DNA from: Candidatus Aerophobota bacterium
Lineage (GTDB): Bacteria > Aerophobota > Aerophobia > Aerophobales > Aerophobaceae
Length of the DNA stretch: 21,743 nucleotides
NCBI GenBank assembly: GCA_030672545.1
Contig: DAOVGF010000030.1
Coordinates: forward strand, 1 to 21,743
Reading direction: 5' to 3'
The notes under the pieces are model-generated. The model searched no databases, was not told the DNA's origin, and saw only the letters and a list, made by a program, of their open reading frames with translations. A program made the position numbers and the translations under genes. Positions 8,079 to 16,638 of the stretch are shown here, piece by piece. Numbering within the stretch: position 1 is the first letter of the stretch; every line of letters starts with the position of its first letter.

Positions 8079-8867
8079 TTGAGAAGACTAGAGGGCAAGG
8101 TAGCTATAGTAACAGGGGGCAGTAGAGGCATAGGGGCAGGTATTGCCCGAAGATTTGCCCAGGAGGGAGCCGCGGTAACGGTAAACTATGTGAGAGATGA
8201 GACGGCAGCCCAAAAGGTGGTTAGGGATATCAGAGGAAAAGGAGGAAAGGCCCTGGCGGTCAGGTGTGATGTTTCCCAAGTCAAAGAAGTTGAAGAAATG
8301 GTTTCTCTATCAATTGACCAATTTCAGAGGCTGGATATTTTGGTTAACAATGCCGGAATATTGCGGTGGTTCTTTGTGGAAAAAGAAGATATTCAGGAGT
8401 GGATGAGGATTATAAAAGTAAATTTGGTAGGTACTCTCAATTGTTCCAAGGCGGTGATTGAACATTTCAAGAGACAAGGTGGAGGAAGAATCATAAATTG
8501 CTCATCTGTCTCAGGAAAAATTCCTGATGTGGGTCAAAGTGCTTATGGAGCTTCAAAAGCAGCTATTGAGAATCTTACCCGGGTATTGGCAGCCGAGCTG
8601 GCTCCTTATAATATAACTGTAAATGCTTATGCTCCAGGAATCATTGTCACAGATATGACCAGGGATTTTGTAGCTGAGAGGGGCGACAAACAGTTGGATA
8701 CAATTCCTTTGAGAAGATTTGGTCGACCTGAGGATGTGGCCAATCTGGTCGTCTTCTTGGCTTCTGAGGAATCAAGCTACATCACCGGAGCGGTAATTCC
8801 TGTAGACGGTGGCCTGTTAACTGTCCAGAATGCCTGGAGAGCCAAGGAGTTCACGGATGAAAGATGA
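8079..8867 (+). CDS. Short-chain dehydrogenase/reductase (SDR, FabG-like)
   Basis: 262-residue classical SDR. Cofactor motif TGGSRGIG (12–19), NNAG (90–93), and the catalytic tetrad Asn115, Ser143, Tyr156 and Lys160 (YGASK) are all present; PVDGGL near the C-terminus is the usual closing motif. The start is TTG with GAGGAGG upstream. It lies 16 bp after the MDR dehydrogenase, so they are probably co-transcribed and may act on the same sugar/polyol or hydroxy-acid pathway. FabG proper is possible, but the lack of other fatty-acid genes and the pairing with an MDR enzyme favour a catabolic role. The fold and chemistry are certain; the substrate is not. Confidence 0.92.
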   Translation: MRRLEGKVAIVTGGSRGIGAGIARRFAQEGAAVTVNYVRDETAAQKVVRDIRGKGGKALAVRCDVSQVKEVEEMVSLSIDQFQRLDILVNNAGILRWFFVEKEDIQEWMRIIKVNLVGTLNCSKAVIEHFKRQGGGRIINCSSVSGKIPDVGQSAYGASKAAIENLTRVLAAELAPYNITVNAYAPGIIVTDMTRDFVAERGDKQLDTIPLRRFGRPEDVANLVVFLASEESSYITGAVIPVDGGLLTVQNAWRAKEFTDER

Positions 8868-8902
8868 TAATAATTAGATTAGCTCAAAGGAGGAAAAGAT
8901 AG

Positions 8903-9931
8903 ATGCATCCTTTCTGGATTTATCTGATAGCGGTGGTCGTTGTCATTATTTCCTGGGTGGTAGCCAAGTTTGTTGATTTTATTCTCTCCTATTTCTTAAG
9001 AGTAGTGGTAAAGAAGACCAAAACTGTCCTGGACGATATTTTACTCTCCGCCATCCGAGTTCCGGTTTATTACCTTATCCTTATAGGAGGGATAACCATA
9101 AGTGTTAATATTATTATTCTCCCTTCCCCAATCAAGGATATTATTGATAAAATTCTCTCTTCCGTATTGATTGGAATAAGTTGTTACATAGCTGCCCTTA
9201 TTATTAATATTTTCATCAAGACCTGGTTTACTGAGAGGAAAGCGGTTACAGGAAGAGTTAGAGGTGAGGCTCTGGTGGTCATCAGTCGCAAAATTCTGAA
9301 TTTCATTGCTTTTATCATTTTACTTATTCTGATTTTGAAACTCTGGGGGGTTCAGGTGGCCGCTCTTCTGGCCAGTCTGGGGATTGCCGGATTTATCTTG
9401 GGTTTTGCCCTAAAGGACACTTTTGCCAATATGTTTGGAGGCATTGCCTTGATTGCCGACAGGTCTTTCAAAATCGGGGATTTTATCAGACTGGAGAGCG
9501 GAGAGGAAGGAGAGATTATTGACATTGGATTAAGGTCAACCAGGCTCAAATCTTTCGAGGCCGGCAATGAAATTATAATTCCCAATAGTGTTCTGGTTAT
9601 GAGTAAAATCACCAATTTTGGACGTCCCCTCATTTCCCTAAAAATGGTAGTTAAGGTAGGGGTTGCTTATGGTTCAGATATTAACCAGGTTAAAAGGATT
9701 CTGCTTGATATTCTTTCGGAGATTGAGGGAGTCTTAAAGAAACCCTCTCCTCAAGTTTATTTTATGGAGATGGCCGATTTTTCCTTAAATTTTAATCTCA
9801 TTTTTTGGATTAAAGATTATCGAAAAAGATTTAATATCAAGGATGAAGTTATTAGCCAGGCTTATCAGAAGCTTCAGAAGGCGGGGATAAAAATTCCTTT
9901 TCCTACCAGAACTATTTATATGGAAAAATAG
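8903..9931 (+). CDS. MscS-family mechanosensitive ion channel
   Basis: 342 residues. Hydrophobic segments lie at about 5–30, 50–72, 84–106 and 130–147, followed by the pore helix region at 151–180 (QVAALLASLGIAGFILGFAL, then KDTFANMFGG). The beta domain follows (FKIGDFIRLESGEEGEIIDIGLRSTRL; NEIIIPNSVL), then the C-terminal alpha/beta domain ending AGIKIPFPTRTIY, a family hallmark. It sits in the inner membrane and would release solutes on hypo-osmotic shock. ATG has AAAGGAGG 9 bases upstream. It starts 35 bp after the SDR gene, so it may be the last gene of that transcript, and hairpins follow its stop. Confidence 0.95.
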   Translation: MHPFWIYLIAVVVVIISWVVAKFVDFILSYFLRVVVKKTKTVLDDILLSAIRVPVYYLILIGGITISVNIIILPSPIKDIIDKILSSVLIGISCYIAALIINIFIKTWFTERKAVTGRVRGEALVVISRKILNFIAFIILLILILKLWGVQVAALLASLGIAGFILGFALKDTFANMFGGIALIADRSFKIGDFIRLESGEEGEIIDIGLRSTRLKSFEAGNEIIIPNSVLVMSKITNFGRPLISLKMVVKVGVAYGSDINQVKRILLDILSEIEGVLKKPSPQVYFMEMADFSLNFNLIFWIKDYRKRFNIKDEVISQAYQKLQKAGIKIPFPTRTIYMEK

Positions 9932-9969
9932 CTTATATTTGGTAATTATTAAACCCTCTATGTTGAGTA

Positions 9970-9988
9970 GGGGAAACTTTTGTTTTCC
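9970..9988 (+). repeat. Imperfect hairpin after the channel gene
   Basis: GTAGGGGAAAC pairs with GTTTTCC around a TTTT loop with one bulged T. It begins GTAG like the other hairpin repeats in this window and is 35–60 bp after the channel stop. It may help termination, but a clean T-tract is missing. Confidence 0.4.
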
Positions 9989-10031
9989 TTTGCCCCTTTT
10001 CCCACCGAGAAAGTTCTCATTCTATTAGGTA

Positions 10032-10056
10032 GGGGAGGCTTTAGCCTCCCCTTTCT
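10032..10056 (+). terminator. Strong hairpin with T-rich tail, possible intrinsic terminator
   Basis: GGGGAGGCT (10032–10040), loop TT, AGCCTCCCC (10043–10051): a perfect 9-bp stem followed by TTTCTT. It lies about 100 bp after the channel gene and could end that transcript. The GGTAG lead-in and GGCTTTAGCC core match the repeat at 6669–6695, so it may instead be a mobile repeat used as a terminator. Confidence 0.5.
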
Positions 10057-10196
10057 TGAGGTGAAGTCATCCCCCAAGACTGCAACCAACGAGATAAACC
10101 AAACAAACGAAATGAACCTTATTAGCCTTCCCTTGAGGGAGTAAAATAGTTTTCCTCTTGGATTCCTCCCAAATGGCTCTAATACTAAATAATGGG

Positions 10197-10227
10197 TTGA
10201 CATTCCCCTCATTTTTTTTAATATAAG
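10197..10227 (+). promoter_or_regulatory. Candidate promoter of the zapA–rpoD block
   Basis: A perfect TTGACA (10197–10202) is followed by TATAAG (10222–10227) at a long 19-bp spacing; alternative AT-rich −10 boxes exist at 16–17 bp. It lies just upstream of zapA and after the hairpins. Confidence 0.4.
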
Positions 10228-10250
10228 AGAAAACTCATAGGTCGAAGAAA

Positions 10251-10514
10251 GTGGGGGTAAGAGTTAAAATTTTTGGTAGAGAGTATAATCTCAAAGCTAA
10301 TGAGAAAGAAGAGTATCTGCGGGAAATAGCTTCCTTTGTTGACCGGAGAATAAAGAAAATTGCCTTAGCTCTTCCCCAGAGAGAAAATGAAGAAATGAGT
10401 GTATTGGCCTGCTTAAACATAGCCGATGAATTATATAGACTTAAGGATAGGAACAAGAAAGCGCGGAACAAAATCCGGCTATTGATTGAAAAAATGGAAA
10501 AACTAAGCAAATGA
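10251..10514 (+). CDS. zapA: Cell division protein ZapA
   Basis: An 87-residue ZapA-like protein. The N-terminal beta segment VKIFGREYNLKANEKEEYLREIASFVDRRI fits the ZapA head domain, and the second half (about 45–87) is a charged heptad-like helix that would form the coiled-coil dimer. ZapA bundles FtsZ filaments at midcell. The start is GTG with only a weak AGG upstream; no better start is in frame. The stop overlaps the cvpA ATG by 4 bp. It opens a housekeeping cluster (cvpA, dgt, dnaG, rpoD). Family match is good despite the short length. Confidence 0.85.
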   Translation: MGVRVKIFGREYNLKANEKEEYLREIASFVDRRIKKIALALPQRENEEMSVLACLNIADELYRLKDRNKKARNKIRLLIEKMEKLSK

Positions 10515-11071
10515 ACTGGATTGATATAGTTTTGTTAATTATCCTGGCCATATTTATTCTGCGGGGGATTAGCAAAGGACTATTTCGGGAAGTTTTCGCT
10601 TTAGTCGGAATTTTTGTGGGAGTGATAGTGAGTATAAACCGCTATGCAGTTGTTGGTGAGGTGATTAATCAGGAACTACCGGTTTTTTCCCTTAAGTTGG
10701 CCGGTTTAATTGCTTTTGTGTTGATCTTTGTGGGAATTGCTCTGTTGGGTGTTTTACTGGGAGCAGTTTTGCACAGTATGGCCCGGCGGGTGATGGGTCG
10801 TTTATTAGATGGGGGTGGAGGGGCTTTAGTTGGATTACTTGAAGGGGTCCTTATCTGTAGTGTAATTCTCTTAGTGGTTAGTGTTTCCCCCTTATCGGGA
10901 AAAGTTTCTAAGTGGACGAAAGGGTCAGCTTTAGCTCCATACTTGATGAGATTGGGTCCCTCAATTTATGACGGATTGATGAAGGTCACGCCAGGAGAAG
11001 CTAAAACTTTTATGGAGAGACTAAAAGAGTTAGACCATTTACAGAAATTAAGATCTGGAAGTAAGGCTTGA
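10511..11071 (+). CDS. cvpA: CvpA family inner-membrane protein
   Basis: 186 residues with four hydrophobic segments at roughly 3–18, 25–45, 58–90 and 100–126, and the family opening WIDIVLLIILAIFILRGISKGLFREVF (D-I-V, then the G..G..RE pattern after the first helix). CvpA proteins are inner-membrane proteins tied to envelope stress and colicin V production in enterics; the molecular activity is not settled. It overlaps zapA by 4 bp (ATGA) and is followed 21 bp later by the dNTPase gene. The hydrophilic C-terminus (about 130–186) is ordinary for the family. Confidence 0.88.
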   Translation: MNWIDIVLLIILAIFILRGISKGLFREVFALVGIFVGVIVSINRYAVVGEVINQELPVFSLKLAGLIAFVLIFVGIALLGVLLGAVLHSMARRVMGRLLDGGGGALVGLLEGVLICSVILLVVSVSPLSGKVSKWTKGSALAPYLMRLGPSIYDGLMKVTPGEAKTFMERLKELDHLQKLRSGSKA

Positions 11072-11092
11072 CAACTTTAAGATAGGTGGGAA

Positions 11093-12136
11093 ATGATTAA
11101 TTCCAATCAGCTCTTTGACCGAGTGAAACAAGAAGAATTTGAAAAAGAATATCTATCTTCCTTTGCCTCCATAAGTAAACAGACCCGGGGACGTAAGAGA
11201 GATGAAGCTCCCTGTGTTTTGCGCACCGAGTTCCAACGGGACCGGGATAGAATCATTCATTCTAAGTCTTTTCGTCGTCTCAAGCATAAGACCCAGGTTT
11301 TTATTGCTCCTTTTGGGGACCATTATCGGACTCGTCTTACTCATACTCTGGAGGTAAGCCAAATTGCCAGAACTATTTCCCGGGCTCTTCGGTTAAACGA
11401 AGATCTTACCGAGGCCATTGCTTTGGGACATGACCTGGGACATACTCCTTTTGGTCATATTGGCGAGACGACTCTCAATCAGGTTTATTTAGGAGGTTTT
11501 CTCCACAACGAACAAAGTCTACGCATTGTCGATAAACTGGAGAGAAATGGTGGATTAAACTTAACCTGGGAAGTACGAGATGGTATCCTCAATCATTCCC
11601 AAGAGGGAGAAAGAATCCTTGATGTCTATACTAAGGCTCGACCAGGGACTCTGGAAGGGGAAGTAGTGAAGATGGCTGATCCGATTGCCTATGTGAATCA
11701 TGATATTGACGATGCCCTTAGAGCCGGATTGATCAGCGAAGAGGATCTTCCTTCCCATTCCATGGTAGTGCTGGGAAGAACTCCTCGAGAGAGAATTAAT
11801 ACCATAGTTCAGGATTTGGTGACCAAAAGCCTGAACTATTCTAACCTGAGGATGTCAGATGGTATCCTTTTCGCCTTTAACCAGCTTCGAGATTTTATGT
11901 ATGAAAAAGTTTATCAGTCTTCGTTTCTGACTGAGGAGGTGCAAAAGGCTCAACACCTAATAAGAGAGCTTTATTTTTTTTACCTTAATCACCCGGATCT
12001 TTTTCCGCAGTCTATGAAGAAAAATCTGGAAAGTGAGGGTGTTGAGCGGGTAACTGTTGACTATATTGCTGGGATGACCGATCGGTATGCTCTTAATATT
12101 TATCAGCAATATTTCTTTCCGAGGAGATGGGTTTAA
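11093..12136 (+). CDS. dgt: dGTPase-like dNTP triphosphohydrolase (HD domain)
   Basis: 347 residues of the Dgt HD family, which cleaves dNTPs to deoxynucleoside and triphosphate and so tunes dNTP pools. Metal-binding residues are visible: His84 (RLTHTLEVSQIA), His113-Asp114 (ALGHDLGHTPFGH) and Asp204 (AYVNHDIDDA). The family N-terminus FQRDRDRIIHSKSFRRLKHKTQVF is clear. ATG follows AGGTGGG. Its stop abuts the dnaG GTG with no gap, so the two are co-translated; dgt upstream of dnaG–rpoD is also seen in Clostridia. Substrate preference (dGTP only, or several dNTPs) cannot be told from sequence. Confidence 0.93.
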   Translation: MINSNQLFDRVKQEEFEKEYLSSFASISKQTRGRKRDEAPCVLRTEFQRDRDRIIHSKSFRRLKHKTQVFIAPFGDHYRTRLTHTLEVSQIARTISRALRLNEDLTEAIALGHDLGHTPFGHIGETTLNQVYLGGFLHNEQSLRIVDKLERNGGLNLTWEVRDGILNHSQEGERILDVYTKARPGTLEGEVVKMADPIAYVNHDIDDALRAGLISEEDLPSHSMVVLGRTPRERINTIVQDLVTKSLNYSNLRMSDGILFAFNQLRDFMYEKVYQSSFLTEEVQKAQHLIRELYFFYLNHPDLFPQSMKKNLESEGVERVTVDYIAGMTDRYALNIYQQYFFPRRWV

Positions 12137-13915
12137 GTGACTGGATTCCTCTCAGAGGAACTTATTGATAGGATTACGGAGAGGTGTGACTTAGTTGAGA
12201 TAATCTCCCAGTACCTGCCTTTGAAAAAGGCCGGGAGAAATTATAAGGGTCTCTGTCCTTTCCATCAGGAGCGCACACCTTCTTTTGTGGTGTCTCCTGA
12301 AAAGCAAATTTTTCATTGCTTTGGCTGTGGAGTGGGGGGAAATGTATTTTCTTTTCTTCAAAAGCTGGAGAAATTATCTTTTCCCGAAGCAGTCAGGCTG
12401 GCCGGGGAGAAAGTGGGAATTTCCATCTCTCTCTCGGGAGATAAGAAAGAAACTGTTAGAGAAAATCTTTATCAAATCAATGAGGTAGTTTGTAGGTTTT
12501 TCCAGGAACAATTAGAGAAAACGCCGGTTGCTCTCAGTTATCTTGAACGAAGGAAGTTTAATAGTAAAACTCTGAAGACTTTCCGAATTGGCTATGCTCC
12601 TTCTTCAGAGGTGTTTCTGGATTTTTGCCGTCAAGAGAACCTTCCCGGGGAAAAACTGAGAGAAATTGGTCTTACAATGCCCTCAAGCAGGGGAAAAGGG
12701 GAATATGCCTATTTTCGAGGCAGAATTATTTTCCCAATTTTTACTCTCTACGGAAAGATTTGTGGATTTGGAGGACGAGTGTTGGATAATTCATTACCTA
12801 AGTATCTTAATTCGTCCCAGTCAACAATTTTTGATAAAGGCCGCCATCTTTATGCTTTAAGCTTGAGTAAGGAATTTATTCGGGAAGAAGAAGAAGCAAT
12901 TCTGGTGGAAGGTTACACAGATGTCCTGGCTCTTTACCAGGGCGGAATTCGAAACGTAGTAGCTTCTCTGGGTACTTCTCTGACTACTTTTCAGACTCGG
13001 TTACTTAAAAGATGCACCAAGGATGTTTACCTTGCTTACGATGAAGATAGGGCCGGAGTTGCCGCTACCTTAAGGGGGATAGACTTGCTTTTGGAGGCGG
13101 ACCTGGGAATAAAGATAATCTCCATGCCGGCTGGAGTAGATCCCGCTGAGGTGATGATAAAGCAAGGAAAAGAGGCCTTTACTCTTTTGAAAGACCAAGC
13201 TTCTCCCTATATTGATTACCGTATAGATATGGAGATATCGAGAAAGCCGAAGCTTGGGATTAGAGAGAAAATCGAGGTTATCCATTCAATTTTTCCTACT
13301 CTTCAGAAAATTCCCCATGCCCTGGAGTTTCAGGATTTAATCAAGAAATTAGCTGAACGGCTCAATATAGAGGAAAAACTTCTCCGGTCGGAGTTCAGGA
13401 AACTTGAGAAAAGGGAATGGACTTCAGATACACCGCTTCAGCTTATTTCCGATCCTAATGAGAGAGTGAAAAAAAAAGAAAGAGAACTGCTTCAACTTAT
13501 GCTCTCGGGGGAGGAGACCATAGAGCTGGTAAAAGATCGGTGGGGATGGGATAAATTTGAGAGTGAAGAAAATCGCCGGATCGCCCGAGAGATTATTGAT
13601 CTGTGGGAAAGGAAAGAGCTTTCTTTGCCCCGCCTACTTAATCGGCTAAAAGAAGAGAATCTTAGTTTTTTGGTCAGCTCTCTCTCTTTGAGAGAGCTGT
13701 TTCCAGATACAGTTGATAAGAAAAATCTAACTCTGGAAATAATTCAATCTCTGAAAAGGGAAATTATTGAGAGAAAGAGGAGAGAATGCCGACAGAAAAT
13801 TGCCGAATACGAAAAGCAGGGTGATCATGAAAAGGTAGTTCTCTATTGCCGGCAATTTGATAGATTAGCTCGAGAAATAAATTTCATTGAGGTGGGAAAT
13901 GAACAGGAAGATTGA
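12137..13915 (+). CDS. dnaG: DNA primase DnaG
   Basis: 592 residues, normal length. It makes RNA primers at the replication fork. The N-terminal zinc-binding domain has Cys40, His43, Cys61 and Cys64 (CPFHQERTPSF; CFGCGVGGNV). The core has RGRIIFPI (194–201) and FGGRVLD (211–217), and the TOPRIM residues Glu258 (VEGYTD), Asp302 and Asp304 (AYDEDRAG). The C-terminal part (about 430–592) is the helicase-binding region. The start is GTG directly after the dgt stop; GAGGAGAT lies about 10 bases upstream inside dgt. Its end overlaps rpoD by 17 bp, making the dgt–dnaG–rpoD order one transcript. Confidence 0.97.
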   Translation: MTGFLSEELIDRITERCDLVEIISQYLPLKKAGRNYKGLCPFHQERTPSFVVSPEKQIFHCFGCGVGGNVFSFLQKLEKLSFPEAVRLAGEKVGISISLSGDKKETVRENLYQINEVVCRFFQEQLEKTPVALSYLERRKFNSKTLKTFRIGYAPSSEVFLDFCRQENLPGEKLREIGLTMPSSRGKGEYAYFRGRIIFPIFTLYGKICGFGGRVLDNSLPKYLNSSQSTIFDKGRHLYALSLSKEFIREEEEAILVEGYTDVLALYQGGIRNVVASLGTSLTTFQTRLLKRCTKDVYLAYDEDRAGVAATLRGIDLLLEADLGIKIISMPAGVDPAEVMIKQGKEAFTLLKDQASPYIDYRIDMEISRKPKLGIREKIEVIHSIFPTLQKIPHALEFQDLIKKLAERLNIEEKLLRSEFRKLEKREWTSDTPLQLISDPNERVKKKERELLQLMLSGEETIELVKDRWGWDKFESEENRRIAREIIDLWERKELSLPRLLNRLKEENLSFLVSSLSLRELFPDTVDKKNLTLEIIQSLKREIIERKRRECRQKIAEYEKQGDHEKVVLYCRQFDRLAREINFIEVGNEQED

Positions 13916-15182
13916 AAAGCTCTTAGTTAAGGGGGAGAGAGAGGGCAAATTAACTTACAAAGATCTCGAGGAAGCTCTTCCCCGGAATATTTCTGTCTCA
14001 GAGGAAATGGAGGTATTAAATAGAATAGAGAGAGAGGGAATTGCCCTAATTCCGGAAGCGCCTGACGAGTATGACAAATGTGCTAGTTTTTCTATAGAAG
14101 TAGGAGATGGAATTGGCAAGTATCTCCAGGAGATCGGCAAAACTCCCCTTCTTTCCCCAGAAGAGGAAAGAGAATTTGGCAGAAAAATAAAGGAGAGTAA
14201 AAGAATTCTTCGGGGTAGGTCCCTGGAGATAGCTCAATTATTTCAGAATAATGATTGTGTTTTTGAGGTAGCTACGGGGGAGGGATTAAAAGAGGAAGAT
14301 CTGCGTGGTTTAAGAAAGAAGTTTAGAAGAATTAAAAAGTTGGCTAATTTTGTCTTGAAGCTAAATGATGAGTTAACCGAACAGTTTCGCCCACCGGAGG
14401 ACCGGAATAGATTTTTGAAATTACGTTGGGAAATTTGGCAAGCCAAGAGCTGTTATGAGAAATACTGCGATAGGATGATCCGAGCTAATCTACGTCTGGT
14501 AGTAAGCTTTGCCAAGAAGTACACTGGACGGGGAGTTCCTTTTCTGGATTTGATTCAGGAAGGAAACATTGGCTTGTCCCGAGCGGTAGATAAATTTGAC
14601 TATCGACGGGGAAATCGTTTCAGTACCTATGCCAGTTGGTGGATAAGACAATCACTATCCCGAGCAATTTCAGACCAATCCCGTACCATCCGAGTTCCTA
14701 TTCATATTACCGAATTAATGAAGAAAGTCAACCGAATTTCTCAGGAGTTGGAACAAGAAATGGGACGGTTGCCTACATCCACAGATATTGCTCTTAGGTG
14801 CGGGATTGCCGTAGAGAAAATTGAGCGAGTCCAACGAGTCATCGTTCGCTCTACTTCTATGGATACTCCTATCGGTGAGGATGAAGATAGTTATCTGATA
14901 GAATTGATTGAAAACGAAAAAGCTACCTGTCCTTTTGATGAAGTAAATCTTCGTTATCTTAAAAGGGCCATGGAAGATCTAATCGAGCAGGTTAAGGATG
15001 ACCGGGAGAGGGAGATATTAAAACTACGCTTTGGTACCGAAGACGGTTGGGATTGTACTCTTCAGGAAATCGGTGAAAGATATGGCGTCACTCGGGAGAG
15101 AATCAGACAAATTGAGTCCAAGGTATTAGTCCATCTAAAAAAACTGGCAAAAAAAAGAATGCTGGAAGGATACCTGGATTGA
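13899..15182 (+). CDS. rpoD: Primary sigma factor RpoD (sigma-70)
   Basis: 427 residues from the ATG at 13899, chosen because GAGGTGG sits just upstream; the in-frame TTG at 13887 would place that site inside the gene. A region 1.1-like N-terminus (about 3–45) is followed by region 1.2 (GDGIGKYLQEIGKTPLLSPEEE), an insert of about 85 residues before region 2, and regions 2.1–2.4 (191–262; FLDLIQEGNIGLSRAV, RFSTYASWWIRQ). Region 3 spans about 265–345. Region 4 has LKLRFGTEDGW and the −35-binding helix-turn-helix TLQEIGERYGVTRERIRQIE (387–406). Full regions 1.1–4 mark it as the housekeeping sigma. It overlaps dnaG by 17 bp, the classic macromolecular synthesis arrangement without rpsU. Confidence 0.96.
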   Translation: MNRKIEKLLVKGEREGKLTYKDLEEALPRNISVSEEMEVLNRIEREGIALIPEAPDEYDKCASFSIEVGDGIGKYLQEIGKTPLLSPEEEREFGRKIKESKRILRGRSLEIAQLFQNNDCVFEVATGEGLKEEDLRGLRKKFRRIKKLANFVLKLNDELTEQFRPPEDRNRFLKLRWEIWQAKSCYEKYCDRMIRANLRLVVSFAKKYTGRGVPFLDLIQEGNIGLSRAVDKFDYRRGNRFSTYASWWIRQSLSRAISDQSRTIRVPIHITELMKKVNRISQELEQEMGRLPTSTDIALRCGIAVEKIERVQRVIVRSTSMDTPIGEDEDSYLIELIENEKATCPFDEVNLRYLKRAMEDLIEQVKDDREREILKLRFGTEDGWDCTLQEIGERYGVTRERIRQIESKVLVHLKKLAKKRMLEGYLD

Positions 15183-15234
15183 GAAGATCCATATCCAAAT
15201 TAGACTAAAGTACGTTACAGTAAAGAGGAGAGCG

Positions 15235-16638
15235 ATGCGAGCGGGCCTATTGAATAATCCGGACGGGTTTCCTCAGCACCTGGAAGTGAGAGAGATAACC
15301 CAGCCTGAGACAGGACAAGATGGTGTCGTGGTTAAGGTAGCCGCTTGCTGTATTTGCGGAACCGACGTTAAGAAATATTTTCAAGGGCACAAACTAATAA
15401 AATCGTACCCGATTATTCCCGGACACGAGTTTTCTGGAGTTATCGTGGAAGTAGGTCCCCGAGCCAAAGAGTTTCAGATAAAGCAGGAAGACAAAATTGA
15501 GACTCGCCATTTCCGAGAAGGTGAGCGAGTAGTAGTGGCTCCTGTGGTTGCTTGCGAGGTTTGCCCTAACTGCCTGGAGGGACGTCCGGAGGCTTGTGAG
15601 TATCGAGAGGACATTGGGTTTAATTATAACGGTGGATTTGCTGAATATATGGTTGTTCCCTATAAGATTTTAAAGAAAACTATCCCAGCTATTTATTCTG
15701 TACCTGTGGGAATTTCCCTCTTTGAAGCTGCTTTGGCTGAACCCTGGGCCTGTGCTATTCACGCTCAGCAAAAAATTGTCCGGCATCTATCCTGGGATAA
15801 AGAGACCCAGAGTTATTCACTAAGAAGGGGAATTTGTCCGGGTGATACGGTGGTTATCATTGGAGGTGGACCCTTAGGGTGTATGCATGCTGAGCTGGCT
15901 AAAAGTTTTGGAGCGGAGAAGGTAATTCTTGCCCAGCGGTCGGTCCACAAACTTGAGTTGGCCCGTCAAATGGGAATAGCTGATTTCTACGTTAATAATT
16001 CAAAACCGGGGAAGTTGGAAGAGGAAATTAGGAAAATTGCCCCAGGAGGAAAGGCTGATATAGTAATTACTTCTTGCAGTACGGGACGGGCTCAGAAAGA
16101 GGCTTTTTCCATGGTAAAGAAAGGTGGTTTCATTAGTTTCTTTGGAGGAGTCAACGAGAAACTGGTGGATATCCCCACCAATGAGATTCATTACAATGGT
16201 CCCCTGGTGGGTGGAACCAGTGGAGCTTCCCCTTATCATCTGGGAATGGCTCTGGAACTTATGGCTCAAGGGAAGATTGATTCTCTAAAGTACATTACTC
16301 ACGTCCTGGGATTGGGTTATTTGGAAAGGGTGTTTTTGCTTAAGGGTCTTCCCCGCCGCGATTTTGCTGGATTTGCTGATTGGAAGACTTCTTCTGAAAG
16401 TCTTCTACAAGAGAAAGGCAGAGAATTTTTTGATTTTTTGGATGAAGGGAAAATGGGGACTAATCTACCGGTAAAACTACAAGGATACAAGAACAGTATA
16501 ATCAAAGCTATGGTGTTTCCCTGGCTTCCTAACGAAGCTGGAATAATTTGGCTGGGAGCTTTAGACGACCAGCAAAAGAAACAAAAGTTGGAAGAGCTGT
16601 ATAAAAAAGATTGGAGAGAGGACAAATATGGATCTTGA
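15235..16638 (+). CDS. Long zinc-dependent MDR dehydrogenase (sorbitol dehydrogenase-like)
   Basis: 467 residues, about 110 more than usual for the medium-chain dehydrogenases. Catalytic zinc ligands are Cys41 (CICGTD), His64-Glu65 (PGHEF) and Glu169 (AEPWAC). Structural zinc cysteines are 107, 110, 113 and 121. The nucleotide site is GGGPLG (210–215). Extra length comes from inserts near 78–96 and 185–200 and from a C-terminal tail after about 360 that matches nothing I recognise. ATG follows GAGGAG. It starts 52 bp after rpoD and overlaps the next, unrecognised gene by 11 bp, suggesting a dedicated partner. It is probably a polyol or sugar dehydrogenase; the substrate is unknown. Confidence 0.9.
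   Translation: MRAGLLNNPDGFPQHLEVREITQPETGQDGVVVKVAACCICGTDVKKYFQGHKLIKSYPIIPGHEFSGVIVEVGPRAKEFQIKQEDKIETRHFREGERVVVAPVVACEVCPNCLEGRPEACEYREDIGFNYNGGFAEYMVVPYKILKKTIPAIYSVPVGISLFEAALAEPWACAIHAQQKIVRHLSWDKETQSYSLRRGICPGDTVVIIGGGPLGCMHAELAKSFGAEKVILAQRSVHKLELARQMGIADFYVNNSKPGKLEEEIRKIAPGGKADIVITSCSTGRAQKEAFSMVKKGGFISFFGGVNEKLVDIPTNEIHYNGPLVGGTSGASPYHLGMALELMAQGKIDSLKYITHVLGLGYLERVFLLKGLPRRDFAGFADWKTSSESLLQEKGREFFDFLDEGKMGTNLPVKLQGYKNSIIKAMVFPWLPNEAGIIWLGALDDQQKKQKLEELYKKDWREDKYGS

Larger units (their letters stand above)
9932..10250. other. Spacer between the channel gene and the zapA operon
   Basis: About 320 bp with no supportable gene. It carries two hairpins (9970–9988 and 10032–10051) and a candidate promoter (10197–10227). 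The stretch 10060–10190 shows nothing recognisable. Confidence 0.6.

Noticed and set aside
9958..10212. 84-codon minus-strand open frame in the spacer before zapA
   Set aside because: Translates through both hairpins and has no ribosome site or domain.
13887..13898. Upstream TTG start for rpoD
   Set aside because: It would place the GAGGTGG ribosome site inside the gene; the ATG at 13899 is better spaced.
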